Shown here piece after piece: positions 1-11,738 of a stretch of 64,000 nucleotides of DNA (position 1 is the first letter of the stretch; each line of letters starts with the position of its first letter). Under the pieces are notes generated by a model. The model saw only the letters and a program-made list of their open reading frames with translations, did not search any database and had not been told where the DNA came from. The translations under genes were made by a program, and so were the position numbers. The stretch is from Spirometra erinaceieuropaei (taxonomy: Eukaryota > Platyhelminthes > Cestoda > Diphyllobothriidea > Diphyllobothriidae). Location: NCBI GenBank assembly GCA_902702965.1, contig CACRXP010000187.1, forward strand, positions 888,389 through 952,388, in the 5' to 3' direction.

Positions 1-380
1 GGCTAGGCTGCGGATACTGGCGCGGGGCAGCAACAAGACGGTGTGGGTGGGAGACTTGGGTGTCAGACACCAACGCCATCAATAGGCATATCGATTTACC
101 CCTCCCCGCCCTGTAATCACGTGCTCTCCACGCTGCTTGGTGGCCCGACTCACATCGCCGACAGGGTCAAACGACGTCACCACGCCGTGAGACCATCCTG
201 AGCCAGATAGCGCGAACCAGGCCTAAACACTGACGCAATCCCCCGCCCCCTCACGAAAAGGCTCTATAGTTATTTACGCGTTGTTGCAAACCATCGGTGG
301 CCGATGCCGAACTCCTTGTTCGAGTTCGAAAGCTCAGGTTAATAAAACTACCGTCCCAGTGATGAATCCTTTGTCTTCTT
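1..380 (+). repeat. Interspersed repeat, copy 1
   Basis: Blocks around 80-220 and 305-385 recur in order at about 10340-10480 and 10575-10640. Shared words include ATCACGTGCTC, CGTCACCACGCCG and GTTCGAGTTCGAAAGCTCAGG. Divergence is high and no coding capacity is visible. The family is unidentified; the left edge is cut by the window. Confidence 0.6.
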
Positions 381-479
381 TTACACATATTCCTATACCT
401 ATAGAGCCGTTAAAAAGACTGGCTTTTCAAATTCTTCTTCGCCTACTACAATAGCCCATTAGTAATTCATTACTGATCT

Positions 480-1560
480 TCGCGTATTTGCTTCTTAAGG
501 CGATTAATTGTGGCGCTGTTATCATACCAGTGACCGAAGTTAAAATTGGTTGGATTTTTGTGTGGTCGCGTTTCTGACCTGAACTCATAGTCATAAACTT
601 GTCCTGATGTTTTCTAGACCGATTTCGGTAACGGCTTTACTCGTCCAACGTGTTGATCTCTCCAGTTAAATAGCTCATCAGAAGGTACTTTTATAATACC
701 CTCGGTGTTGACAACGATGCAGGAAGAATGGCGCAACGCCATTTCAGACTTTTTAGTATCAGTATCAGCATATTTCAGGGAAAGTAGGTGTGTATCTTTG
801 AAGTTCCTATTGGTTACATGCAGAAGAAGTATATGGAGTAAATGCAAAGGAAGTAACATGAAAGAAATGCGAGGGGAATAGCAAACTGTACGGATGAACA
901 GAATGCCATGCGTTAACAGAATTTAGAGACACAATAACTTGCTTTGTGGATTATAGACAGCGGAGAGTCGAAGCAAACTTAAGATACGGGAAAATAAGTA
1001 AATTTTTTTAGTCTACGGGCATCGTGGTGAATGCGAGCAGCGTGTGTGACGTGGTCTACATTAATAAATTACATGAACGTTAGTAACTTAAATGTTGGTA
1101 GTAGTATCGTCATAACACTAAATGGACAGTGTTTGATATCAAGGGGGCGGTAGATCGGCGTTAATGTGGTTCGCGCTCCAATGCTGATCTAGCCTCCGCT
1201 TAAAAGTACCTACGGATCCCGAAATAACAACATCCTCAGGCAAGGCATTCCAATCTACAACCACTCTGTTCGATAAGAAAATCTTCATTATATGTTCTTT
1301 AAACCAATCACAAATATAATCACCATCTGGTAACAGAATCGCAAAGGTATGAGCATACACAGCACAGAAGACTCCCTTGATATTTTTCGCATGCAAATAA
1401 TTGTATTTGTGGATTTAGGCGGTGGTTAATGTTGCGATTGGCTGAACGACGATGAAATGAACTCGAATCAGTGCCTTCAGCGGACACTCCTTCTGTTGTG
1501 TTCGCGTAAACGAGTTAAACCTGTTCGTGACCGCCGATATCCCTTCTAAGCCACATTGAT
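480..1560 (+). repeat. Interspersed repeat shared with 7300-7870
   Basis: Pieces at about 490-780 and 1310-1560 match 7310-7620 and 7650-7860 in the same order. Examples are GCGATTAATTG, TAGCTCATCAGAAGGTA against AAGCTCATCGGAAGATA, and the stretch around 1320-1400 that on the - strand codes CAVYAHTF against CAVCAGMF. The intervening sequence (about 780-1310) has no match there and contains the LINE tail. Element type unknown. Confidence 0.55.
1139..1310 (-). mobile_element. LINE reverse transcriptase tail fragment
   Basis: On the - strand the frame reads FLSNRVVVDWNALPEDVV followed by FKRRLDQHW. This is the usual C-terminal signature of reverse transcriptase ORFs in animal non-LTR retrotransposons (WNxLPxxVV ... 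FKxxLD). Only this tail remains; upstream sequence on the same strand belongs to a different repeat shared with 7690-7760. Confidence 0.7.
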
Positions 1561-1938
1561 CCTTGATTCTAGTGGATAGGCGTGCGTCTGCCGCATTTTT
1601 TAAATATAATTATCGCTGCTGTTACAGAGGAAGTAGCACTTTTTGCACAGCAATGAACGGAACAGTCTTTTTTCCTCCACGCATGTTTTTAATGACTTGC
1701 ACTACGGCGCAGTCCGCAGTGGTCAGGAATTGCCTTCGTATAAAATGCGAAGCTTAAATTCATTCCATACATGATGCCCTGCACAGTTTCTTCATAGGGA
1801 AAACCCGTGATTACAGCTAAATCAGACTGCCATTCGTCAAATCTTCGATTTTAAGCCAGTGCGTAGGGAGGTGAATCTGAAATCAAGATTCGCAAAATAT
1901 TTTTATTGCTATACTAATAGCAAGCCATTTGGTATTAG
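1561..1938. other. No gene recognised
   Basis: The only open frame (64 codons from 1563) has no splice context or known domain. This is taken as intron or 5' flank of the CUB/EGF gene. Confidence 0.4.
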
Positions 1939-2073
1939 TATCCCCTGAACAAATCGGCCTCTGCGGGACCACCAATCACGGCTGTGAGCATATCTGCGTC
2001 AACATTCCGGACGGTTACAAGTGTCGCTGCCATCGTGGATACAATCTACATCCGAACGGCAAGACATGCACAG
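1939..2073 (+). CDS. EGF-like exon 1 of CUB/EGF gene
   Basis: This 135-bp exon has a TTAG acceptor and a donor reading G|GTGAGT, phase 1 on both sides. It encodes a complete six-cysteine EGF module, from the first Cys in IGLCGTTNHGC to GKTC at the end. The segment CVNIPDGYKC fits the Asp/Asn hydroxylation signature C-x-[DN]-x4-[FY]-x-C that accompanies calcium-binding EGF modules, although the usual acidic residues before the first cysteine are weak here (EQIGLC). It lies directly upstream of a CUB module, as in tolloids. At nucleotide level it closely resembles the exon at 13385-13519, which suggests duplication. Confidence 0.85.
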
Positions 2074-2797
2074 GTGAGTCGAGTTTTCAACTTTTCCTAC
2101 CGCTTTATCTTATTTAATGATATCATTAATGCGTGAATATGTAATTCACCAGACGGCGAAATAGCATATGGATATCTTCCGCAATTTGTGCATTAGGTTG
2201 TAATTAAAAGGATTGACTCGGTGTGTGGTTCAGATGTCCCATCTAATCTCTAGTTTGTCGGGAAGGATGAATTCAATGATATTTTGCCCTTCATTGACGT
2301 AGGGGCGGCAAAGCATTAGAATATATGCGCAACCAAAGTATGATTACTTCTTTAACGTCATGTTATTTATTGATTAGACAATCCCAGTAATGTATGAGCA
2401 GTATGAAATGCAGTCTCTAGGGATGAATTGTTATTGGTCGACAATTTTGCATGAAATGCTAAAATTCTCATGTCCGTTGTGATGACCATTCTTTCCTCAA
2501 GCGATCTCAAATTATTACGTTTACGAGGGAAATCTTTGATAATTTTTAAAACGTTGCGAACTAATCGAACAGACTAATCACTATACAATATTAGGAGTTT
2601 GGGAATTATAAGTGCATTTAAGGAAAATTTAAATGAGCCTCATTCGGTTTTTTAGAACAATGAAATGAAATTATTTATTTATTTGATGCAGCACAGTTGA
2701 GATCTAATGACGAAAAAGGTATCCCTACTCCCGCCAGCAAAGAAGCGGCAACATCCCACTAACTCACTGACTATACTGATTTATTTTCAAAAATTAG

Positions 2798-2943
2798 CTG
2801 TTTGCGGTGGCAGCATGAAAGCAGACAGGGGAAAATTCAGAAGCCCCGGTTATCCGCACACCCAAATGCCAGATCAGGACTGCATCTGGAATATTGAGGT
2901 CCCCCCAGGACAGGTCGTTAGCCTTTCAATCGACCCCTTTGAG
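2798..2943 (+). CDS. CUB domain, first-half exon
   Basis: This 146-bp exon enters in phase 1 after AAATTAG and leaves in phase 0 at GAG|GTAAGT. It encodes the N-terminal half of a CUB domain: VCGG at the first cysteine, then RSPGYP, then QDCIWNI with the second cysteine and the conserved Trp, and a hydrophobic strand ending SIDPFE. The second half is the exon at 4479-4674. CUB modules in this family bind extracellular substrates and calcium. The split at this point in the fold recurs in the second CUB of the gene (17119/19093), which supports both exon models. Confidence 0.85.
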
Positions 2944-4478
2944 GTAAGTGTCCATGTGACCCGGCGTAGTCAGTGTCGGTTGAATAAACTTAATCACTTC
3001 AACGGTCTGTCTGTTTATCCACGAAGAATAGGTTGCTACCACTGACTGAGGACTAACAGGACTGCCTGCCTGCATTTGTCCATCTGGCTGACAGTCAAGG
3101 CTATTTCTGACCACCCACCGGCATAGGCGTCTGGGTGCATGGCCGAGAAAATTGGACCAAATATGATGGGATCGAATACGCAGTTCTGCTTGGGCGCATT
3201 TGTTCAGAGTGGATTCCGTTCCGTAGAGATCACTCTCAATTCCCTGCCGACTAAGCGCTCCTCGTCAAGCCGTCAAGGACAGACAGCTGGCTCGTCTTCG
3301 GAACGGTGACGCTGAGGACGCGTAAGACGTCACAGGACTTGTGGGTCATGTTGCCGTCTCTGTTTACTGGTCGACCTTGGTGTCGACGATGGGGTCGAAT
3401 TTCTTTCCATGTACCGACAGCCTCATGTGGATAAGATGATTGCTGGCACCCTGCGGTGACCCAAACGACTGTCTCACCAGCACGGCAAAGACGTCTAAGG
3501 GGATTTTATCGCCCTGCTCCTGGACGTCTACCGTTTCTTTTCACCAACCCCTTGCAGTCGTCCCGGTTAGGGGAACCCCATTTCGTTGAGGTTCTGACAA
3601 ACGCTAAACCGGAGCTGTCCTCATAAACACCTAGCACCTGCTGTGTGTGGCTCATGTTGACAAACTGACCAGGCCTGCCTCACGTCGTCCTGACACCTGA
3701 GCTAGGTTGGGTAGGGAGGAGAGGGTGTGGTGGACTAAAGGCAAACCCGTCACACTATAAGCTGGCTCGTCCGCAACCTTCTATCTTGTGTCCACTCCCC
3801 TGGGACACGCGTTGGACGTCTTCGTTCGCGACAGTCGAGAAATGAGTGTTAGGTCTTTTCAAAAATGATCCGCGGTGCACGAGGCTTGTGTTTTTTCATA
3901 TCCACTCCGATCTCGACTATGCGACGGGCTGTTAGGATTGCGACCCCAATTCTTGTAGGCGTGGTCTTCCCAGGATCTTAGATTGATTAGTGGTTGTTAA
4001 AGGGAGGAAAGTATTATATCCCCGTAAAAACACAAACACGATAGTTCGACAGGCTCCATCCTCACCAACAGAGAATGCAGCAGCTGTGCTTCAAACAGGT
4101 GTCATGTGGGACATCTTTGCTGTACACCTTGTATGCCTGTGAATATAATATTTCCTGTTTTACCTCCTTCGCTTACGGCGGCGAATACATTGTTTGCTTG
4201 CGCTTTCTTTAGTGCAAAAATGTGTCCAGGCATATGAAAGAAGCGTTGTCTATGTTGCAAATAGCGAAAATGTCCTTAAATCAAAATGCACCATTCAGTT
4301 TCTAATTGCTCTTTTGTTATGTTTGCCTACCACATTTTCCTCCTATATCCTCTGTCGTTACCGCAACTGAAATATACCAGCCAATCAACTTCTTGTCCCA
4401 CTGTTAATCTTTTTTGAAGTTGTATAGTTTTTTTATTGCTGACAGTGTTCGCCTACTACCGAGTCTTATTTTCCTTAG
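2944..4478. other. Intron inside first CUB domain
   Basis: The stretch of about 3100-3900 is noticeably less AT-rich than its surroundings and has no long open frame or recognised repeat, so it may be an old element. The remainder is AT-rich and featureless. Confidence 0.5.
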
Positions 4479-4674
4479 CTTCGTGAACTAGTGAACTGCT
4501 CATTCAATCACTTGGAAATCTTTGATGGTCCTTCGCACTTTTCGTCCATTCTACGCAAACTCTGTGGTCTCGATTTACCAACGACCATGCGATCGACTTC
4601 TAACACGATGACGGTGCGTCTCATCTCAGACAATTCAAACGGAGACCAGAGATTCACAGCCAACTTCCAGGGAG
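4479..4674 (+). CDS. CUB domain, second-half exon
   Basis: This 196-bp exon starts in phase 0 after TTCCTTAG and ends in phase 1 at GGAG|GTGAGT. It completes the CUB begun at 2798-2943. It carries the third cysteine in VNCSFNHLEIFDG, the fourth in KLCG, then MTVRLISDNS and a final FTANFQG strand. The usual CxYDxLE calcium ligand Asp is replaced by Asn (SFNHLE). The next exon in frame is the EGF at 13385, across an intron of about 8.7 kb packed with repeats. Confidence 0.85.
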
Positions 4675-5161
4675 GTGAGTGTTTATGATTTGCACAAATA
4701 GCAACTCATGCAACATCTTTCTGTTAAGATCATGCGAAGGGCAGCCGTCCGTCATCGATGGACTGTCATAGAGACCGCGGCTACGACTGGCTGGAATGAA
4801 GCCGATGGTGGGGTTGTTTGTTTGATCAAATCCGTATGCACCGTCGGTATTTGCGCGACTGAGTGAGAAGATACCACTGGTAGTAGTGGAAGTATTATAA
4901 TGGATACCGCGAAGTACGTCCGGATTCCGGCACCGATTGCGGAACTGCTCTGTTAGAAGCATCGATTGCATTCGATAGGCTGAGGTTATTTGATGACATG
5001 GGCTCGCTTCATGAAAAGATGTCGGTAACTGGATTCTCTCTGTCGTGATTACATCAAACTGCGCGGGAAAACTGACTTGAAGTTGTCAAGAGAGAAATTT
5101 GTGATATGTGTGCCGCTGCATGTTCGCATCCCTTAGGCTTCATCACGGTCACAGAAGCCTA

Positions 5162-6390
5162 CAGTGATTTACCGATGTCATGAAATATTGACCGAAATTC
5201 TGAAATTCGTTTTTGATTAGGGAGGATTACATAGGTAAGGTTACAGTACCGACCATTATGGGGCATAAAACTATCATATGTCGTACGTTACAGGAGGTCG
5301 GCTTTTGAATGTTCTCTCTAACCGCCGAATAAGCAAAATAATGAATATCTATATACGTGGCTTCCATGAAATACAATCGAAGTTTCAAGGGCATCGAAAA
5401 TCAATGAGAAAATTGCATGCAACTCAAGTAGTCATTTTTTGCCAAAATAAAGTTCTTGAATGCAGTCGAAAATAAGTTTCTTCGAGGGCCGGCGTCCTGT
5501 TGTAAAGGTATTTTTATGGAATTATGTTGAACGATGATTATTTTTACAATTGTACTTAATTTATCTTTTCGAAACGAGAACGCATTTTGAAATTTAGGTT
5601 AACATTTTATCAGTATGAACATGCTAACTTGCATGCATCGTTCCCAATAATTTTCAAAGCCGTTAAAAATTCAATCATATTTCATGAAGAGCATGCATAA
5701 ACATAGTCATTCGCTTACTCATTTAGTAGAAAATTACATTTGCTTTCAATTTTATACTCGAAGGATTGGTATAATTTGGTTTTATAGAACTTTTCCAATT
5801 CCGCAATAATTGTGAGCACCACCTGCCGTTACACTTGCCAACACTACAAGCCGTATAATTTCCGCTTACGGAAAACCATACATTTCTTTACGGTATTAAG
5901 AGGAGACCATTTGAAGTTCATAAAATTAAGCAGTGGATTTGAGCCACATTGTTAACTTTAAAAGCCACATTTGTTAATGGCGAGATATGACGTTTTATGA
6001 TGGGCCATTTCAAGGTTTAAAAAAATCTTACAATTAGACACTTTTTAAAACCAAATTATGCACTTCCTTCGTGTGTGAAATTGAAAGAAAACGCAATTTT
6101 CTACCAAATGATCAAAAGGATGACTATGTGTATGCATGTTTTCCATTAAATATAACTGAATCTATTAGTGCATTGAAAATCACTTTAAGAAATACAATTT
6201 GTTTAGTCATTTTTACAGAATATAGTTTTGCATGTAGCCGGAAAGACGTTCATTCGAAAACCGATACTCTGGATCATTATAGAATCATGTCGCACGATGA
6301 TTGGTTTTACAACCCTATTTAATTAATCTTTTCGAAACGATAACGCATTTCGAAATTTCGGTTGACATTTCATGAGTCAGCCACCTACTG
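5162..6390. mobile_element. Foldback MITE, Tc1/mariner-like, copy 1
   Basis: It begins with CAGT after TA (5160-5161) and ends with CTACTG before TA (6391-6392). TA duplication and CAGT termini are those of Tc1/mariner transposons. The interior shares long blocks with the copy at 10746-11738, including TTTCGAAACGANAACGCAT, TTAAGAGGAGACCAT and AAGCAGTGGATTTGAGC. This copy is 1229 bp because part of an arm appears duplicated near 5250-5610. No transposase is encoded, so it must move, if at all, with help from another element. Confidence 0.7.
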
Positions 6391-7299
6391 TATATTAAGT
6401 GCAGCGGGATGGATACAAATGGAAATGTTAAACGATACAACGGGGGGAATATAGCAGAAATTATGATCCGTCTGGAGGAAGAGGTGATGCCAACAAGCCA
6501 GATAGAAAGCCGGTAAGGTTGTCGACAACTCCGGGGACTGACCGTGCGATGGGACAGTGTAGGACGATGAAATACGGCACGGTAGTCGCGGTAGTGGCGG
6601 TACGGAGGTCGGCGCGGATGGGAGGACAGAACGGTGGTTATTTGCGATAACACGTCATCTTCATCCTGGATCAGCGCTCAAAAACTGTAACATCATTCAA
6701 ACAACTCTGTTTAGTCCAAGGGACGTCACAAAGTGTCCTAAGCCAGGGCACTTCTGCGCCGATCTTAAATTTAATTGGCCAGTTGGAAATCCGAGCAGAT
6801 AAATGCCAGACAGCCCTTGCACACACTAGCAGAAACATTCAAGAGATGCAGCTTTGAGACAGGCGTTCGAAGTAGGGGCATTACAGATTCACTGCTTTGC
6901 TTAAGCAGACATATTTTCCGTCACCCTTCGTCCGATTGTTCCAGAATTGTTCGATTCAAGCGCAGATTTGCTGAGTTATTAAGTGTATCAATCAGGGCGA
7001 CCTTTGCCATTTTTGAACAAATCCTTTGTCGGAATGGACTAAACCAGGTGTCTTATGAAATCAGGACACATGGGATCAACATTGCGGCATCTAGCTATTC
7101 AATCATCCGCACAAAAAATGACATATGGGATATTTGTGTTTAAAACACCTTGTCATTGCAGGAATGCTATTCTTCATACAGCTCGCTATCGTTAAGAACA
7201 ATAAGATCGCACGTTTTATACTTGTTGCGACGTCAGAAAGTGATCGGATTTCGACCTTATATTCAGCGCCTTAAAAGAGCCTATTGGAAATGCACTACT

Positions 7300-7870
7300 T
7301 ACCCTCGGGCGTTATCCACTTCTTAAAGCGATTAATTGCTTTGAACTGAGGTAGGATTTAGTGTCATTGTTATATTAGTGAATTGAATTGAAATTAGTTC
7401 GGTATTCGTGTTATCGTACTGGTAGACGTGACCCACAAGCATAAGTCTTCTTAGGTGTTTGTTAAACCTATTCTGATAAACGTGCCATTCATCTGGAGCG
7501 TTGCTTTACACAGTTAAAAAGCTCATCGGAAGATATTAATATAGCCTCCTCGCTGTTGCCGACGTTGCAAGGAGACTGGTATAACACCAACTCGGTCTTA
7601 TTATATGTCCTTTGAGCCGCTCATAACTCTAATCGCCATCTGGAACCAAAAACACAAACATGCCAGCGCATACAGCGCAGATGACTCGTCTGATATTTTC
7701 CGCATACATATATTTGTGTTTGCGAATTCAGGTGGTGGCTAATTTCACAACTGGTTGAAAAACGGCAAAGTCAGCTCAATGCCTCTGTATCGGCACTCTT
7801 TCTGTCGTGATCGCTTAGACGAGTTAAGACCGTCCATTACGTCCGAGAATCCTCTAGAGCCAACTTCCAG
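7300..7870 (+). repeat. Interspersed repeat, second copy of 480-1560 family
   Basis: It is collinear with pieces of 490-780 and 1310-1560 but without the LINE tail between them. No coding potential survives. Confidence 0.55.
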
Positions 7871-8571
7871 AAAAGGCAGTGCTAGCGAACTGTCCAAACA
7901 GTAAATCCCTTTTGAAGTCGCGCTGTTAATCTGTTTTGAGGTGACGGTTGGTCGCTGTCGGCATTCGCCCGTTTCCTACAGACGGAGATTATAGTTAGAC
8001 CGTTGTTGTCAACGATGCCCACCTTGTCCTCCACAGCGGGGTGCTTGCAGACACGATGACTTGCGCGTGAATTAGTCTTTAGTGAAAGTAGACTTGTGTC
8101 GCATTTACCGCACTCGTTCCTCCCGCACCTGGGCCCGGTGTCGAGATATAGTCACGAAAAGCAAAGAAGGTAGTAGTTTAGTGTATGCGGCGACACAAAT
8201 TGTACAAAATGGGGTATTATCCATATGCACAAATCGAAATTTTCTAAAATGTCCAGTTCAGGCACGGTTTGTCTGTGCCATTTAGACAATCAGACCGATC
8301 AGCTGTTGCCCTTTTAAAACGAATAGGTTTTTTGCCAAAGTAAGCTTCGATTATCACGTCTACCCGAATCAGTGCGCCTGGAATCAAATACGCCTAAACG
8401 GCCTCGAAAACAGATGTCTTTTAAGTTGTGTATTTTGATTAAACATATATTCTGCTAACGGGAAATCAGTAGCATATCGTTCTTCCTGACGGTCTAATGA
8501 CGTAATATTTTATATTAGGATAATGTGATATCTTATTAGCAGCACAGGTACTAGCCCAAAGTCCACACACG

Positions 8572-8880
8572 CGTGTTTCGCCGAAGTTTTTTCGCTGCAT
8601 TGCGCATCTGCGAGGGATTCGGCTCGTCAGTGATGTGTTTTCTGATAGAAGCTCTTAATTAGAAATTGTCGCATTTTATTTTTTTCAGAAAATATCTACT
8701 AAGTTGAAGTAGATCGGTTTACTCAAGGTCTATAGGCTCAAACCGAGAATTTTAAAAAGTGACAATTTCTAAATTGGATTATCTACTAGAAAACACACTG
8801 GGAATGTTGGGAACCCACTGACGAGCCGAACCCCTCGCAGTTGCGCCATGCAGCGGCAAAACATCGGCGAGCGAGTGCTG
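8572..8880. repeat. Inverted repeat about 110-130 bp per arm
   Basis: The left arm (about 8572-8683) and right arm (about 8750-8880) are reverse complements with small gaps; both contain GGTTCGGCTCGTCAGTG-like and TAGAAATTGTC blocks. The loop is about 70 bp. A related single arm with flank lies at about 19530-19700. This is likely a second, unrelated foldback or MITE family. Confidence 0.6.
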
Positions 8881-9308
8881 CTTTCGATAACGTCTTGTCA
8901 GGCCAATGCATTTATATGCGACGGGGTAGATGAGTGAAAAAACGGCTCTAGTTGGTCTTTTTCAAGATGCAGACTAGGTAGGAAAGAATGGGCGTAGACA
9001 GTTGTGTGTGGTTAGCCAACCTTTGACAAGGGTAAGCGCGGAGACTGAATGAAGTTCTTCTGTGCGCACAAGGTGGGTTTTGGTAACCTACTGACTGGTT
9101 AATAACTTAGGGTAGATCGATGGCACCTTGTAAAAGCTTTGCTGATGCCCAAACGATTTCCGGTATCATCAATAAAAGCTATCACGACGCATTGGCAATA
9201 TCAGACAAAGGGACCCCAATTAACCGTCGGTTGACTGTGGATCGTGTTAAATGTTGTTTTATCTTGGCCAAGCCCTCCTTTACTTGCTGCTATGGAGTGA
9301 GTTTTAGT

Positions 9309-9500
9309 GGTCTTACAGGTCGGCGTCTATGCAAGAGAAGGCGAAAACACCTCCCGGCATGGCTGAAAAGAGGCAGAACAAGACGTTCAAACGGCGCCGT
9401 TCTCGCGCCTGTAGTTGATTCTGGACATCATGTCGACTCCAGCAAAGCTTTACAAGGTCCCATCGCGAAACCTTTAATTACTGCACCAGAGCCTGTCTGT
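9309..9500 (+). mobile_element. Penelope-like element, GIY-YIG tail fragment
   Basis: Within an open frame (9120-9560) the stretch GLTGRRLCKRRRKHLPAWLK, then VLAPVVDSGHHVDSSKA, matches the C-terminal endonuclease end of Penelope-like ORFs (YIGxTGRRLxxRIREHLPAWL ... LVDTGHxVD). The same module recurs at 22040 and 31715. No reverse transcriptase is next to it. The rest of the frame, before 9309, is unrecognised. Confidence 0.65.
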
Positions 9501-9719
9501 AACAACGCATTGACTGACATGTTTATCTCTGCCCCTTATCACATAACTGTACTTGTCTGACCAGAATTTGCCGAAATCAAACTACAGTAGGTAACGTAAA
9601 TCACGAAAAGTATCGAAATTCACAAATGATCGCCAATCACTCGCAAACGGACACCATTACATAATTCCAATACATTTGCTAATGAAACACAACCGCACAA
9701 AATTAGAAACATAAAAAAA

Positions 9720-10660
9720 TATTAAAGGCAGTGTTGCGTTGTTTAGAAACGCTGTAATTTATTAAAGTTTGATTTAAGATGTATAGAATGTATTTTGATG
9801 TCACAAACGTAGTAAATAAAATGGCAAACACCAAACAGGCTCGTGAATTTTTCGAGACCTGGTACTACAATACTTCCAGCATTCATCGCCATGTCGATCT
9901 GGACGCTCATTACAAAGGTTTGCGTGCCCGGCTCACTGACTTGTGCCCACGACCTAACAACAACCGCTAACCTATACTGGGCCATGTATAATCGCACTGT
10001 TTCGCCACCCCCTACCACATACACAGCGAAACGCAACTGCAATCCCTAACACCTCTACGTTGGCCCACTGACTTCTGCCCGCACGCCGGATCGATAAAAA
10101 GTAAATTCATTGTCCATATTCCCATTAAATCGTCATTTCCCTACCCTTCTACATAGGGAGCTGCAACAGTTCGCCTTCGCCTACCCCGCCACAGATCCTA
10201 GCCTAATTATGTGTCCACCCCATTTCATGCATTAGTTGCTTGCCTGTCAGTGGCTGCTCTGTCACGTGAACCAGTTTGGTCTGATCAACTTACTTTGTCA
10301 TCTCGAATGGCTCTCGGGAACTGTTGGAGGCGTGGATTTCGAGCACCAACTCTATCAACAAACACATCGATTTGCCTGCGTGTTATCACGTGCTCCGCCC
10401 ACGCAGCCAGATATCAAAACTCATATCGTCGCGAAGTACAAACGGCGTCACCACGCCGGGGGACCATCGTGGACCAGGCGGCACAAACCGTACCTAGTCA
10501 CGGCCGTAGTTCCCCCGGCAAGGAACAGCGATATAAATGTTCACACTCAAGCAGTCTCTGATAATGAACCCCAGTTCGAGTTCGAAAGCTCAGGCGAAAA
10601 AATCTACGGTCCCGCTGATCGTGCCTTCGTCTTCTTTTAAACTTTCTTCTGTTTATTTCG
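9720..10660 (+). repeat. Interspersed repeat, second copy of 1-380 family
   Basis: The core of about 10320-10645 matches 60-385. Two overlapping open frames (10211-10561 and 10236-10640) come from the repeat and have no known domain. The flank from 9720 may belong to the same element but has no second copy here to confirm it. Confidence 0.5.
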
Positions 10661-10745
10661 TCTGACGACGGCTTGGTGTCACCAGCTCGAAAATTCACGA
10701 GTACAACTCGACTTTGTCCGACGAGCCTTCTAAGTTCAACATATA

Positions 10746-11738
10746 CAGTAGATGTGCTAACTCATGAAATGTCAACCAAAATTTCGAAATGCATTCTCTT
10801 TTCGAAAAGACAAATTAAATAGTGTTGTAAAAGTAATCATGATGCAGCATAAAGATATAATGATCTAGTTAACTCTGGGTGTCGGCTTTTGAAAGAACTT
10901 ATTGTCGGCTGCATGCAAGATCTATGCTCTGCAAAAAATGACAACTTATTCAGTATGCAATTTTCTCGTTGATTTTCAATGTCCTTGAAAATTCAATTAT
11001 ATTTCATTAAAAACATGCATAAAATATTCATTCTTTTACTTATTCGGTAGAAAATCACGTATTCTTCCAATTTCAAACTCAAAAGAGAAGTATAATTCGG
11101 TTTTAAAAAACTTTTTGAATTTCCGAATAATTTTGTACCCAACTTGCTGCTACACTTCCATTCAGGTTTTCAAAACTACAGGCCGTATATTTCCCGTGCA
11201 TGGAAAACCATGCAATTCACTACGGTGTTAAGAGGAGACCATATGAGGTTCATAAATTTAAGCAGTGGATTTGAGCAATATTCTGAACTTTACAATCCAC
11301 ATTCGTAAGCGCAGATACATGAGGTTTCATGAACGGCCATTTAACGGTATTACAAAAATCTCACAATTAGACACTTTTTTTAAAACCGAATAATACTCTT
11401 TTGAGTATGAAATTGGAAGAAGACGTAATTTTCTACAGCATAAGTAAAAGAATGAATATCTATATGCATGTTTTCCAAGAAATATAATTGTATTTTCAAA
11501 GACATCGAAAATCAACAAAAAAATTGCATACTGAATAAGTAGTCATTTTTTGCAGAGCATAGATCCTGCATGCAGCGGAAAATAATTTCTTTTGAAAGCA
11601 GACACCCAGAGGTATATGGATCATTATAGATTTATGCTGCATCATGATTAGTTTTAGAAGAGCACTTAATTTCTCTTTTCGAAACGAGAACGAATTTCGT
11701 AATTTTGGTTGACATTTCATGAGTAAGCACATCTACTG
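10746..11738. mobile_element. Foldback MITE, copy 2 (best preserved)
   Basis: This 993-bp element has arms of about 370 bp (10746-11117 and about 11370-11738) that are inverted copies of each other around a centre of about 250 bp. Both ends read CAGTAGATGTGC inward, then TCATGAAATGTCAACC. The left flank is TA; the right flank is CA, one base from the expected TA. Open frames here are arm shadows with no known product. The pairing would let a single strand fold into a long hairpin. Confidence 0.8.

Noticed and set aside
10211..10640. Two overlapping frames of 116 and 134 codons
   Set aside because: They lie in a repeat whose other copy (1-380) keeps neither frame, and no known motif is present.
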